Below, piece by piece: positions 23,771-32,637 of a DNA stretch of 64,000 nucleotides. Under the pieces are notes generated by a model. That model was given only the letters and a program-made list of their open reading frames with translations. It searched no databases and was not told the origin of the DNA. Origin of the DNA: Azophilus sp965220835 (GTDB taxonomy: Bacteria > Pseudomonadota > Gammaproteobacteria > Pseudomonadales > Azotimanducaceae); the NCBI GenBank assembly GCA_965220835.1, contig OZ244842.1:3534001-3598000 (forward strand), read 5' to 3'. The first letter of the stretch is position 1; each line of letters opens with the position of its first letter. A program made the position numbers and the translations under genes.

Positions 23771-25057
23771 CTACAGATCGTAGCCCCGCTCGTTGTGCAT
23801 CACCAAGTCGAGGCCTTGCTGCTCGTCCTCCTCCGTGACCCGGTTGCCAAGCAGGACGCCGGTGATCTTGAGAATGACGAAGGTGGCCAGCGCCGTGTAG
23901 GCCAAGGTGGCGACCACGCCGATGGCTTGCACGCCGAGTTGCGAGCCCATGGTGGCGCCCTCGGTGCTGTAGCCCTGGCCACTGAAGATGCCGATGGAGG
24001 TGCTGGCGAACACCGCGGTCAGCAGGGTGCCAAGCACACCGCCAACGCCGTGCACCGGGAAGACGTCCAGGGAATCGTCGATCTTCAAGGAGCGCTTGAT
24101 GTAGTTGGTGGCCAGGAAGCAGATGAAGCCAGCGGCGATGCCGATGATGAGCGCGCCCGCCGGGCCGACGAATCCGGAGGCGGGAGTGATGGTGCCGAGG
24201 CCCGCCACCATGCCGGTGACGGCGCCGAGCGCGCTCGGCTTGCCGAACCGGACCCACTCGCACACCATCCAGGTGAAGGCCCCGGCGGAGGCCGACAGGT
24301 GGGTGACCAGCATGGCCATGGCGGCATCGCCATTGGCCGCCAGTGCGCTGCCGCCGTTGAAGCCAAACCAGCCCACCCAGAGCATGCCCGCACCAGCCAT
24401 GGTGAGGGTCATGTTGTGGGGTGGCATGGCCTGGGTGGGAAAGCCGCGCCGATTGCCCAGCACCATGGCGGCCACGATGGCGGCGGTGCCGGCCGTGATG
24501 TGCACCACGGTGCCGCCGGCGAAGTCCATCAGGCCCATGTCGCCGAGCCAGCCGCCACCCCACACCCAGTGGCAGATGGGCGCGTAAACCAGCAGCAGCC
24601 AAAGGGCGCTGAACAGCAGCATTGAGGAAAAGCGCATGCGCTCCGCAAAGCCGCCGACAATCAGCGCCGGGGTGATGATGGCGAAGGTGAGCTGGAACAG
24701 GGCGAAGGAGGATTCCGGTATGGCGCCGCTCATGGCGTCCTCGCGGACGCCGGCGAAGAACACCTTGCCCAAGCCGCCGACCCAGGCGTTGCCATCGGCA
24801 AAGGCAAGGCTGTAGGCGGCGATGAGCCACAGAATCGAGACCATGCACGTGATGGTGAAGCACTGCATCAGCACGCTGAGCACGTTTCTGGTGCGCACCA
24901 AGCCAGAGTAAAACAACGAAAGCCCGGGTATGGTCATGAACAACACCAAGGCCGCAGAGGTCAAAATCCACGCCGTGTCGCCCTTATCCAGCCCTTCATT
25001 GGCCCAAACGGGCATTGCCAAAAGGCCTAAGCCCAAGGCCACTGTCCAACGCATCAT
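23771..25057 (-). CDS. amt: Ammonium transporter (Amt family)
   Basis: A 428-residue inner-membrane ammonium channel with a signal peptide (MRWTVALGLGLLAMPVWA) and eleven helices. Recognisable segments are PGLSLFYSGLVRTRNVLSVLMQC near the first helices, DFAGGTVVHITAGTAA, and GFNGGSALAANGDAA. The later VFPVHGVGGVLGTLLTAVFA contains the second pore His. The ATG is preceded by AAGGGGAGT at about 9 nt. No glnK gene is next to it, unlike the common glnK-amtB operon. The upstream spacer holds a hairpin array. Confidence 0.95.
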   Translation of the reverse strand: MMRWTVALGLGLLAMPVWANEGLDKGDTAWILTSAALVLFMTIPGLSLFYSGLVRTRNVLSVLMQCFTITCMVSILWLIAAYSLAFADGNAWVGGLGKVFFAGVREDAMSGAIPESSFALFQLTFAIITPALIVGGFAERMRFSSMLLFSALWLLLVYAPICHWVWGGGWLGDMGLMDFAGGTVVHITAGTAAIVAAMVLGNRRGFPTQAMPPHNMTLTMAGAGMLWVGWFGFNGGSALAANGDAAMAMLVTHLSASAGAFTWMVCEWVRFGKPSALGAVTGMVAGLGTITPASGFVGPAGALIIGIAAGFICFLATNYIKRSLKIDDSLDVFPVHGVGGVLGTLLTAVFASTSIGIFSGQGYSTEGATMGSQLGVQAIGVVATLAYTALATFVILKITGVLLGNRVTEEDEQQGLDLVMHNERGYDL

Positions 25058-25368
25058 GTTCGTTTCACTCCCCTTGAAGATTGTGTCCCCACACTCCTGG
25101 CAGCTATTGACGAAGCGCCGGAGCGGCGATTCGGAAAGACTACTTGAAGGCGATGCACCATTCCAGCGCACGTGCGCCTTTGGCGCAAGTTCGAGTGGCT
25201 TCACCACTTGGCGCCCTTTGCCAAGGACCCCCTCTGACCAGTTTGTGAACCCCGCAGCACGCTCACGGCCGTCTCGACCGCTAGGTCGCGCTTTCGCTCA
25301 CGCGAAACTCCGCTGCCTTTGGCTGGGGTGGATTTCGACGAGTCTTTTGGAAGCAAACGGCGCTGGGC
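25058..25368. repeat. Hairpin array upstream of amt
   Basis: The 311-nt spacer holds several perfect hairpins: TGCGCC-TTT-GGCGCA (25173-25187), AGTGG-CTTCA-CCACT (25194-25208), CGACC-GCTA-GGTCG (25275-25288) and TTTCGC-TCAC-GCGAAA (25292-25307). The stem words match those of the 10.2-10.4 kb array, with GCTA being the reverse complement of that array's TAGC loop. No gene is seen in the spacer. Confidence 0.85.
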
Positions 25369-26601
25369 CTATGGCACGCCCTCCGGAGGAGGTGGCATTT
25401 TGATTTCCAGCGGCGGGCAGCCTGGTGGTTGGGGTTGGGGTTCCCGGGGCGTGATCTGGCCGACCAGCTCGAGAAAGACGCCATCCGGGTCGATGGCATG
25501 GACGATGCCGGTCTCGTCCCGCCCGGTGCCGGAGCAGCAGGGCGCAATCTCCGAAAGGAAGGGCACTCCCTGGGCCTGCAACAGGCGCACGGCCCGGTCC
25601 AAGTCCGGCACCATGAGGGCAATGCGGTTGATGCCGATGCGGTTGATGGGCGGCGGATAGGGCGGCTCGTCATCAAAGGGCGTCAGCCATTGCACCAAGC
25701 GCAGCACGTGGCGGTCGCCGACGCCGATGGCGATGTCCGCGCCTTTGATGCGGAAAGGTTCATCAAGGCCGTAGGCGCGCGCTTCCTCAAGGGTTCCCGT
25801 GGCCGGCAACGGCTTGATTTCGGTGTAGCCGAGCGCTTGGTAGAAGGCCAGCGACCGATCAAAGTCGCTGACGTTCACGCCGATGTAGGGCATGGCGATC
25901 AGGTGCATGTCCTGGTCCGGGTCGCCGTGGGGCGGGGCGGTCTCCATCAGCTTGTAGAGCACGCCTTCTGGGTCACGGAAAAACGCGAACCGGTCGCCCG
26001 CAATGCCGTAGGGTTCGGAAAGGAACTCGACGCCCTGGGATTTCAGGAAGGCGAAGTCGCTGCCGAGGTCCGTCGTCAGCAGCGCCGCATAGGCCATGCC
26101 GAGATGGTTGGGCAGCGCATAGGGCGGGGAGCCATCGAAGGGCGTTTTGAACTGCAGCAAGTCGATGTTGGCGCTGTTCAAGCTGCCCGGCAGGTTGATC
26201 ACCTCACCTGCCGCCAACTCATACTGGCATTGGTCAAACATCCCCAAGGCCCGCGCCATCTGATGGGTGTTGGTCAGGGGAAAGCCACTCATGCCTTCGG
26301 TGTAGCCCAGCATGCGGTAGAAGGCCCTGGCGCGGTCGAAGTCCGCGGTGTGGGTGGCGAAGTGGAAGCGCGCCATCAGGCCGATGTCATCTTCAGCCAA
26401 GGTGGGCAGCTGTCCCGCCAGGTCGCCAGCCGATGGCGGTGACCATTGCGGCTGCGCCAAGACCGAGCCAGCAGCGGCAACGGCGCAGATCGAAAGTGCG
26501 CCTTTGCACCAATTGGCGACAATCCGCCAGCGGGCTAGCTGTTCCTGCGGCGTCGGTTGCGTCCCGTTATGGGTCAAACAAAAAGTTCGCATCATTTTCA
26601 T
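25369..26601 (-). CDS. Exported protein with two VOC (glyoxalase-fold) domains
   Basis: About 410 residues. An N-terminal hydrophobic stretch (KGALSICAVAAAGSVLA) ends in an Ala-x-Ala-like cleavage region before QPQW, suggesting export. Two vicinal-oxygen-chelate domains follow: one starting near FHFATHTADFDRARAFYRMLGY, the other near YIGVNVSDFDRSLAFYQALGY, each ending with a DPEGVLYKLME or DPDGVFLELVG strand. Family members are metal-dependent dioxygenases, lyases or resistance proteins; the substrate is unknown. A GGAGG site lies 4 nt before the ATG at 26601. It starts 19 nt after pyrD. Confidence 0.85.
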   Translation of the reverse strand: MKMMRTFCLTHNGTQPTPQEQLARWRIVANWCKGALSICAVAAAGSVLAQPQWSPPSAGDLAGQLPTLAEDDIGLMARFHFATHTADFDRARAFYRMLGYTEGMSGFPLTNTHQMARALGMFDQCQYELAAGEVINLPGSLNSANIDLLQFKTPFDGSPPYALPNHLGMAYAALLTTDLGSDFAFLKSQGVEFLSEPYGIAGDRFAFFRDPEGVLYKLMETAPPHGDPDQDMHLIAMPYIGVNVSDFDRSLAFYQALGYTEIKPLPATGTLEEARAYGLDEPFRIKGADIAIGVGDRHVLRLVQWLTPFDDEPPYPPPINRIGINRIALMVPDLDRAVRLLQAQGVPFLSEIAPCCSGTGRDETGIVHAIDPDGVFLELVGQITPREPQPQPPGCPPLEIKMPPPPEGVP

Positions 26602-26620
26602 ATGGCCTCCCAAGTTTTTG

Positions 26621-27640
26621 TCAGCCGTGCCCCAGCCGCGCAATGCTGCGCACTAAGGACGGGCCTTGATAGATTAAGCCCGTATAGATTTGCACGAGAT
26701 CGGCCCCGGCGTCGAGCATGGCTTGGGCATCGGCAGCCGAGAGAATGCCGCCCACGCCGATGATCGCGACGCGCCCCGCCAGCTGTTCCCGCAGCCGGGC
26801 GACCAGTTGCCGGGCCAAGGGCGCCAGCGGCGCGCCGCTCAGGCCGCCAGCTTCGTCAGCATGGCGCAGCTTCGCCGTTTGGGGGCGAGTGACAGTGGTG
26901 TTGCCGGCGATGACCCCCTCGATTTCAAACTCGAGCAACGCGTCAGCAACAGCTGCGACGTCGGCTTCGGCCAAGTCCGGGGCTAGCTTCACGCACAGCG
27001 GCACACGGCGGCCGCTGCGGGCCTGAAGCTGGGCTTGACGGGCCTTCAAGGCGCCCAGCAAGGCCGTGAGCGGTTCGCCGTACTGCAAGTCGCGCAGCCC
27101 GGGCGTGTTGGGTGATGATAGGTTCACCGTAAAGTAGTCGGCACTGTCGTGGAGCGCGTCCATGCAGGCCAGATAGTCGTCCACCGCCCGCTCTATGGGG
27201 GTGTCCTTGTTCTTGCCGATGTTGACGCCCAGCGGCACAGCCAAGCGATTGCCCTGGCCCTTAAGCCGCTTGAGCCGAGCGGCGACGGTGCGAGCGCCGT
27301 CGTTGTTGAAGCCCATGCGGTTGATCAGCGCCGATGCTTCCGGCGCCCGAAAGAGACGCGGCTTCGGATTGCCTGGCTGCGGCCGCGGCGTCACCGTGCC
27401 CACCTCGATATGGCCAAAGCCCAGCCGCGCCAGCCCCTCAACGGCGATGGCGTCCTTGTCGAGGCCTGCCGCCACGCCGACCACGTTGGGAAACGGAATG
27501 CCCATCGCCGTTCGCGCATGGCCGGCAGCCGGCTGCAAAGGCCCGGGCAGGGCACCCAGCGCGGCCAAGGCGTTCAGGCCCAGAACATGGGAGCGTTCCG
27601 CATCCAGCGCGAAAAGCCAAGGGCGCATCAATTCGTACAT
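26621..27640 (-). CDS. pyrD: Dihydroorotate dehydrogenase, class 2 (quinone-dependent)
   Basis: A 339-residue membrane-associated FMN enzyme of pyrimidine synthesis. The N-terminal helix pair (YELMRPWLFALDAERSH) that reaches the quinone marks class 2. FMN/substrate motifs include GVAAGLDKD, EVGTVTPRPQPGNPKPRLFR, INRMGFNNDG, NLSSPNTPGLRDLQ (with the catalytic Ser), KLAPDL, NTT, GGLSG and GVGGI. Full length for the family. The upstream spacer contains an 11-bp repeat series. Confidence 0.96.
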   Translation of the reverse strand: MYELMRPWLFALDAERSHVLGLNALAALGALPGPLQPAAGHARTAMGIPFPNVVGVAAGLDKDAIAVEGLARLGFGHIEVGTVTPRPQPGNPKPRLFRAPEASALINRMGFNNDGARTVAARLKRLKGQGNRLAVPLGVNIGKNKDTPIERAVDDYLACMDALHDSADYFTVNLSSPNTPGLRDLQYGEPLTALLGALKARQAQLQARSGRRVPLCVKLAPDLAEADVAAVADALLEFEIEGVIAGNTTVTRPQTAKLRHADEAGGLSGAPLAPLARQLVARLREQLAGRVAIIGVGGILSAADAQAMLDAGADLVQIYTGLIYQGPSLVRSIARLGHG

Positions 27641-27674
27641 GCTTGCCCGATGGTTGTGATTCTAGGCCCGCAAG

Positions 27675-27740
27675 CCTTCGGCATGCCTTCGACAAACCTT
27701 CGGCGGACCTTTGGCGAACCTTCGGTGAACCTTCAATCGA
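27675..27740. repeat. Six 11-bp CCTTCGG-type direct repeats between pyrD and ibaG
   Basis: Units start at 27675, 27686, 27697, 27708, 27719 and 27730, each beginning CCTTC or CCTTT (CCTTCGGCATG, CCTTCGACAAA, CCTTCGGCGGA, CCTTTGGCGAA, CCTTCGGTGAA, CCTTCAATCGA). The period is about one helical turn, so all units face the same side of the DNA. They lie in the shared divergent upstream region of pyrD and ibaG. Confidence 0.85.
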
Positions 27741-27811
27741 CTGTACCGATAGCCTTTTTGAGAATCAATCTGTAGCCTTGCGCGTGCTGGAGCGAACGCT
27801 TGAAGGTGTGC

Positions 27812-28030
27812 ATGAACCAAGTCATCGCCGACCGAGTCCGGGAGGCCCTGCCGGGCTGCGAGGTCGAAGTCGCCGTGGAGGGGAACCGAGCCCTCATCGA
27901 GGTGCAAAGCACAGCCTTCGCGGGCTTGAGCCGCGTGCAGCGCCATCAGGCGGTTTACCGCTGTGTTGAAGACCTCATCGCCGACGGGGCGCTGCACGCT
28001 GTGACCATCAGGGCGAGCGCCCCTAGCTGA
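27812..28030 (+). CDS. ibaG: BolA family protein IbaG
   Basis: A 72-residue BolA-fold protein (MNQVIADRVREALPG...). It contains the family core FAGLSRVQRHQAVYRCVEDLIADGALHAVTI. The length and the position directly before murA match IbaG/YrbA, which pairs with monothiol glutaredoxins in Fe-S cluster handling and acid stress. The usual conserved His of the [2Fe-2S] site appears as the His in RHQAVY. GAAGG lies 6 nt before the ATG. Confidence 0.9.
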   Translation: MNQVIADRVREALPGCEVEVAVEGNRALIEVQSTAFAGLSRVQRHQAVYRCVEDLIADGALHAVTIRASAPS

Positions 28031-28162
28031 ATGCTTGGCCCACCGGCTCTTGCATCATGAGAAAGCTGTCAAGTGAGCCTCTTTAGTGCCCGGCTCCGTG
28101 CGACGCCGTTGCAGCGGCGTGCGCTCTCGCCGGTCTGACGTACAGGCTCGTTAGCAGCATCA

Positions 28163-29422
28163 ATGGACAAACTGCTCATCAATGGCGGTCGGCGCCTTGC
28201 AGGATCACTGAGGGTGTCGGGGGCCAAAAACGCCGCTCTGCCCATTCTCGCCGCCACCCTGCTGAGCGGCGAGACGGTCACCTTGTCCAACGCGCCGCAT
28301 CTCAATGACGTGAACACCATGGTCAAGCTGCTCGGCCACCTGGGGGCCAATGTGACGGTTGGCGAGCATTCGGAGGTCACCGTTACCGCTGCCGAACTGC
28401 GCAACCTAAGGGCGCCCTATGAGCTGGTGAAGACCATGCGCGCCTCCTTTCTGGTGATGGGGCCCTTGCTGGCTCGCTTTGGCGAAGCAGAGGTCTCGCT
28501 GCCCGGCGGCTGCGCCATTGGTGCGCGGCCCGTGGATCAGCACCTGAAGGGCTTCACCGCCCTGGGCGCGGACATCCAAGTGGCGGACGGCTATGTGCAG
28601 GCGAAAGCCCCGAACGGCCTCAAGGGCGCGCGCATCAAGCTGGATCTGGCCACCGTCGGCGGCACCGAAAACCTGATGATGGCAGCCACCCTCGCCGAGG
28701 GAGAGACCCTCATTGAGGGCGCTGCCCAAGAGCCGGAGATTGTCGATTTGGGCAACTGCCTGAACGCCATGGGCGCAAGGGTTTCCGGCCAAGGCACTGC
28801 CATGCTGCGCATTGTCGGCGTGCCGGCGCTGCATGGTGCGCAGCACGCTGTCATGGCCGACCGGGTGGAGGCAGGCACCTACCTCATTGCCGCCGCTGCC
28901 ACCCGCGGCCACATCCGGCTGGAGGGCATCGACCCTGAGGTGCTCAGCGCCGTGCTGGAACGTCTCCGGGCAGCAGGTGCCCAAGTTGAGATGGGCGCGG
29001 ATTGGATTGAATTGAACATGCCCGGAAGACCAAAGGCCGTGGACATTGAAACTCGCCCCTATCCCGGCTTCCCGACCGACATGCAGGCCCAGTTCATGGC
29101 CTTGAACGCCATCGCCGAAGGCAGTTGCCGCATCACCGAGACGATCTTCGAGAACCGCTTCATGCACGCCCAGGAAATCAACCGCCTCGGCGCGGACATT
29201 CGGCTGTTGGGTCCCTCTCAGGCCTTGGTCAACGGCGTTGAATCGTTGAAGGCGGCCCGGGTTATGGCCACCGACCTGCGCGCCTCGTTCAGCCTGGTCG
29301 TGGTGGGCTTGGTGGCGGAGGGTCAGACGCTAATCGACCGCATCTACCATATTGACCGCGGCTACGAGATGATCGAGGAGAAGCTCTCGGCCTTGGGTGC
29401 GGACGTGCAGCGTGTCTCATGA
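28163..29422 (+). CDS. murA: UDP-N-acetylglucosamine 1-carboxyvinyltransferase
   Basis: A 419-residue enzyme that transfers enolpyruvate from PEP to UDP-GlcNAc, the committed step of peptidoglycan synthesis. Lys22 (SGAKNAAL) and Cys117 (LPGGCAIGARPVDQH) are the PEP-binding Lys and the catalytic Cys, the residue fosfomycin alkylates. FPTDMQAQFMALN and ENRFMHAQEI also match the family. It lies 132 nt after ibaG and 12 nt before hisD. Confidence 0.97.
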   Translation: MDKLLINGGRRLAGSLRVSGAKNAALPILAATLLSGETVTLSNAPHLNDVNTMVKLLGHLGANVTVGEHSEVTVTAAELRNLRAPYELVKTMRASFLVMGPLLARFGEAEVSLPGGCAIGARPVDQHLKGFTALGADIQVADGYVQAKAPNGLKGARIKLDLATVGGTENLMMAATLAEGETLIEGAAQEPEIVDLGNCLNAMGARVSGQGTAMLRIVGVPALHGAQHAVMADRVEAGTYLIAAAATRGHIRLEGIDPEVLSAVLERLRAAGAQVEMGADWIELNMPGRPKAVDIETRPYPGFPTDMQAQFMALNAIAEGSCRITETIFENRFMHAQEINRLGADIRLLGPSQALVNGVESLKAARVMATDLRASFSLVVVGLVAEGQTLIDRIYHIDRGYEMIEEKLSALGADVQRVS

Positions 29423-29434
29423 CCTCTGTTTCTC

Positions 29435-30766
29435 ATGACCTCTGAGGAAGAATCCATCAACCCGCCTCAGGCCATCCGCCGCCTTGACACCCGCTCGCCC
29501 GGGTTTGGGGCCGAGTTCGCCGCCCTGTCCGCGGACAGCGCAACCGGCGTGGCGGAAGTTGAGCGTGGCGTTCGCGAGATCATTGGCGCCATCCGGCAGC
29601 GCGGCGATGACGCCTTGGTGGAGTGCGCCGCCCGCTTTGATGGCGCGCAGTGCATCACTGCGGCGGACCTAGCCCTTCATCGGAGCAGCTTCAGTGCTGC
29701 CTGGGCCTCGCTGCCCAGCGCCCAACGCCAAGCCTTGGAGGAAGCCGCGCAGCGCATCGAGCGGTATCACCGGGCTCAGCTGCGGCCCGGTTGGTCCTAT
29801 ACGGACGAATTCGGCAATGAACTGGGCCAACGGGTGACGCCCTTGGATCGAGTGGGCGTCTATGTGCCGGGCGGCCAAGCCGCCTATCCATCGACGGTGC
29901 TGATGACCATGCTGCCCGCCGCTGTGGCGGGCGTGACGGACATCGTCGCCGTGATGCCCTGCGCCGGCTCGCCCAATCCGCTGGCGCTGGCCGCGATGCA
30001 TCGGGCGGGTGTCGGGGAAGCCTATGGGGTGGGCGGCGCCCATGCGGTGGCGGCGCTGGCCTTCGGCACCGAGACCATCCGGCCCGTGGATAAGATCGTC
30101 GGCCCTGGCGGCGCCTGGGTGACCGAAGCCAAGCGCCAGGTGTTCGGCCAGACCGGCATCGACATGATCGCCGGTCCGAGCGAAATTCTCATCGTTGCCG
30201 ACGGCACGGCACCGGTGGACTGGATGGTTTACGACCTCTTTTCCCAAGCCGAGCACGATGCCATGGCGCAAAGCCTGCTGCTGTGCCCGGACGGGGATTA
30301 CTTGGAGCGCGTTGCCCAAAGGGTCGAAGCGCTGCTGCCGAGCATGGCCCGCCGGGACATCATTGCCCGCTCCCTCGCCGATCGGGGTGCCCTGATACGC
30401 ACCCGCTCCTTGGCTGAGGCGGCCGCCTTGGCGAACGACGCGGCTCCGGAGCACCTTGAGTTGGCGGTGGCTGACCCGCAGCCGCTGCTTGATCAAGTGC
30501 GCCACGCTGGCGCGATATTCCTGGGCCATCACGCCCCGGAAGTGATGGGCGACTACGTGGCAGGACCAAGCCACGTGCTGCCCACCTACGGCACCGCCCG
30601 CTTTTCCTCACCCCTGGGGGTGGACGATTTTCAAAAGCGCAGCTCGGTCATTGCGCTGTCCAGAGATGGGGCCTCGGCGCTGGCGCAATCCGCCTCGGTG
30701 CTGGCCCGCGGCGAAGGGCTGCAGGCGCATGCCTTGGCCGCCGAAGCGCGGCGCGAGCGTCTATGA
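29435..30766 (+). CDS. hisD: Histidinol dehydrogenase
   Basis: A 443-residue Zn enzyme oxidising L-histidinol to histidine with two NAD+. Motifs: PLDRVGVYVPGG near residue 140, KIVGPGGAWVTEAKRQVFG, GPSEILIVAD, SQAEHDAMAQSLLL (Zn ligands His/Gln), APEHLEL and the C-terminal GDYVAGPSHVLPTYGTARFSSPLGV. It follows murA by 12 nt. In many Gammaproteobacteria hisG sits between murA and hisD, but it is absent here. The stop overlaps the convergent coiled-coil gene by 6 nt. Confidence 0.96.
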   Translation: MTSEEESINPPQAIRRLDTRSPGFGAEFAALSADSATGVAEVERGVREIIGAIRQRGDDALVECAARFDGAQCITAADLALHRSSFSAAWASLPSAQRQALEEAAQRIERYHRAQLRPGWSYTDEFGNELGQRVTPLDRVGVYVPGGQAAYPSTVLMTMLPAAVAGVTDIVAVMPCAGSPNPLALAAMHRAGVGEAYGVGGAHAVAALAFGTETIRPVDKIVGPGGAWVTEAKRQVFGQTGIDMIAGPSEILIVADGTAPVDWMVYDLFSQAEHDAMAQSLLLCPDGDYLERVAQRVEALLPSMARRDIIARSLADRGALIRTRSLAEAAALANDAAPEHLELAVADPQPLLDQVRHAGAIFLGHHAPEVMGDYVAGPSHVLPTYGTARFSSPLGVDDFQKRSSVIALSRDGASALAQSASVLARGEGLQAHALAAEARRERL

Positions 30767-31186
30767 GGACTGCTCGGGTTCCAAGGCTGGATCGCTGGCG
30801 GTGGTCCGGGCGGTGTCATGTAGGCCATGTATCAAGCCTTCCAAGCGGGCGATGGCGGCGGCCATTTCCTTGAAGCCTTCGTCCATCCGCTTATCCATGA
30901 CCTCAATCCGGCGGTCGATCTGCTCGAAGCGCCGGTCCATCTGATCCAAGCGACGTTCCACTTGCTCAAAGCGAGCGTCCACTTGCTCAAAGCGAGCGTC
31001 CACCTGCTCAAAGCGAGCGTCCACCTGCTCGAAACGGGCGTCCACCTGCGCAAAACGGGCGTCCACCTGCGCGAAGCGCATGTCGTTGGTTTCCGACATT
31101 GCACCGATGAGGGCCAAATTAACCCCGATGCTGGTAACGCCGACCATCAGGATGGTTGAGACGGTGGTGACGAATTGGCTCTTCAT
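30761..31186 (-). CDS. Membrane-anchored coiled-coil protein with heptad tandem repeats
   Basis: A 141-residue protein. One N-terminal membrane helix (FVTTVSTILMVGVTSIGVNLALIG) is followed by about ten heptads of the type F-x-Q-V-D-A-R, drifting to RRxEQIDRR and ending in an amphipathic helix. Several heptads are encoded by near-identical 21-bp direct repeats (around 30955-31080). The pattern resembles DUF1640-like and other short coiled-coil membrane proteins, without a known role. The ATG at 31186 is better placed relative to AAGGAA than the ATG 6 nt upstream. Confidence 0.7.
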   Translation of the reverse strand: MKSQFVTTVSTILMVGVTSIGVNLALIGAMSETNDMRFAQVDARFAQVDARFEQVDARFEQVDARFEQVDARFEQVERRLDQMDRRFEQIDRRIEVMDKRMDEGFKEMAAAIARLEGLIHGLHDTARTTASDPALEPEQSS

Positions 31187-31397
31187 GGACATTTCCTTGG
31201 CATTGTTGTGGATTGGAACGTCAATTGTCTAGCTTTGCGCCACTTGCGTATGTAGTACGCAATCACCAGTTTTTCGGGCGGATGTCTCAAGCGCAGGCTT
31301 GGCCATGAACCGCCAACGCCAGTCAGCCGGCGCGGGCTCTGGGGGCATTTGCCGTAGAATTGACCTTGTCGGTGTGGGCAGGCGTCTAGGAGCAGCC

Positions 31398-32609
31398 ATG
31401 GATCTTTCCAAGTTGGCCAGCGGCCAGCGCGTTTTCGTGGCTGGCGCGAGCAACGAGCCCACCGGCTTGCTCGAAGCGCTGCGTGCGGCCGCACTGCCGG
31501 AAGGCCTGCACTTCATTCAGTTTCCCTTGGCGGGCTTCAACCAAACGGACTTCACCGCTTGGCATCCCAGCTACCAGATGACCACCCCTTTCATGGCACC
31601 CCATCTGCGCAACGCGGACCCTGAACGCCTGCACTTCGTGCCCATGGGCATGCGTGCGATGCACGACTACCTTGAACGGGGCATCGACGTGGCGCTCATC
31701 CAAGTGGCCCGGGACCGGCAGGGACGGCTGCGTTTGGGCCCCAATGCCGACTTCGCCGCCGCCGCGCTGGCCAGCGCGCAATGCGTGCTGGCGGAGTGCA
31801 ATGCCGCGTTTGCGGCTCCCGCTGGCTGCCCGCCGGTTAATGAGGGCCGGCTCGACGGTGTGCTCGACACGCACCGCCCGTTGTTCGAAATGCCCGCACC
31901 GCGCATCGACGAAACGGCCGCTGCCATTGGCCAACGGGTGGCGGCGCTGATTCGGGACGGTGACTGCATCCAGACCGGCATCGGCGCGATTCCGGCAGCG
32001 ATACTCGCAAGCCTTGAGGACAAGAACGACCTTGGCCTGCACGGCGGCCTGCTTGACGACGGCGGCATGGCCCTCATCCGCCAAGGGGCGGTCACCGGCG
32101 CCAACAAGCTCATCGACCGCGGCCACCACGTCACCGGCATGGCGTTGGGTTCTTCAGCGCTGATCGATTGGCTGGCCGACATGCCGGACGTGGTGTTCAA
32201 GGGCGCCAACCACACCCATGATGCGAGCGTGATTCGCCAGTTGCCGAACTTCGTCTCCATCAACTCGGCCGTGGAAGTGGACCTCATGGGGCAGGTCAAT
32301 GCGGAGATGGTCGGCGGGCGGCAGATTTCCGGAACCGGCGGTTCCGTCGATTTCATGCGGGCGGCCAAGTTCAGCCCCGGTGGCCGATCGATCATCGCCA
32401 TGACCGCCACCGCTCGCGCCGGCGCGGCCTCGCGCATCGTGCCCCGCGTGGAAGTGGTGACCGCGCTGCGCACGGATGTGGACATCGTCGTGACCGAGTA
32501 CGGCGCGGCGCAGCTCAAGGACTTGCCCCTCGCCGCCCGCGCCGAAGCGCTCACCGCCATTGCCGCGCCGCAGTTTCGCGACGAGTTGCTGCAAGCGGCG
32601 GCATCCTGA
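31398..32609 (+). CDS. Acetyl-CoA hydrolase/transferase family (CoA-transferase)
   Basis: A 403-residue class I CoA-transferase of the acetyl-CoA hydrolase / 4-hydroxybutyrate CoA-transferase group. The N-terminal domain shows LRLGPNADFAAAAL..., followed by the CoA domain GDCIQTGIGAIPAAILA. The active-site Glu lies in NSAVEVDLMGQVNAE, and GGRQISGTGGSVDFMRAA is a strong family motif. Substrate acids are unknown. TAGGAGC precedes the ATG at 31398 by a good distance, overriding earlier in-frame starts. The methyltransferase-like gene follows within 28 nt. Confidence 0.92.
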   Translation: MDLSKLASGQRVFVAGASNEPTGLLEALRAAALPEGLHFIQFPLAGFNQTDFTAWHPSYQMTTPFMAPHLRNADPERLHFVPMGMRAMHDYLERGIDVALIQVARDRQGRLRLGPNADFAAAALASAQCVLAECNAAFAAPAGCPPVNEGRLDGVLDTHRPLFEMPAPRIDETAAAIGQRVAALIRDGDCIQTGIGAIPAAILASLEDKNDLGLHGGLLDDGGMALIRQGAVTGANKLIDRGHHVTGMALGSSALIDWLADMPDVVFKGANHTHDASVIRQLPNFVSINSAVEVDLMGQVNAEMVGGRQISGTGGSVDFMRAAKFSPGGRSIIAMTATARAGAASRIVPRVEVVTALRTDVDIVVTEYGAAQLKDLPLAARAEALTAIAAPQFRDELLQAAAS

Positions 32610-32637
32610 GCCCAAGGGGCAGCGGGCCGTGTCGGAC

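Noticed and set aside
23238..24971. Fusion of a 400-residue protein with DUF1643
   Set aside because: The N-terminal part is the amt gene read in the wrong frame (His/Arg/Gly-rich); the real DUF1643 gene starts at 23750.
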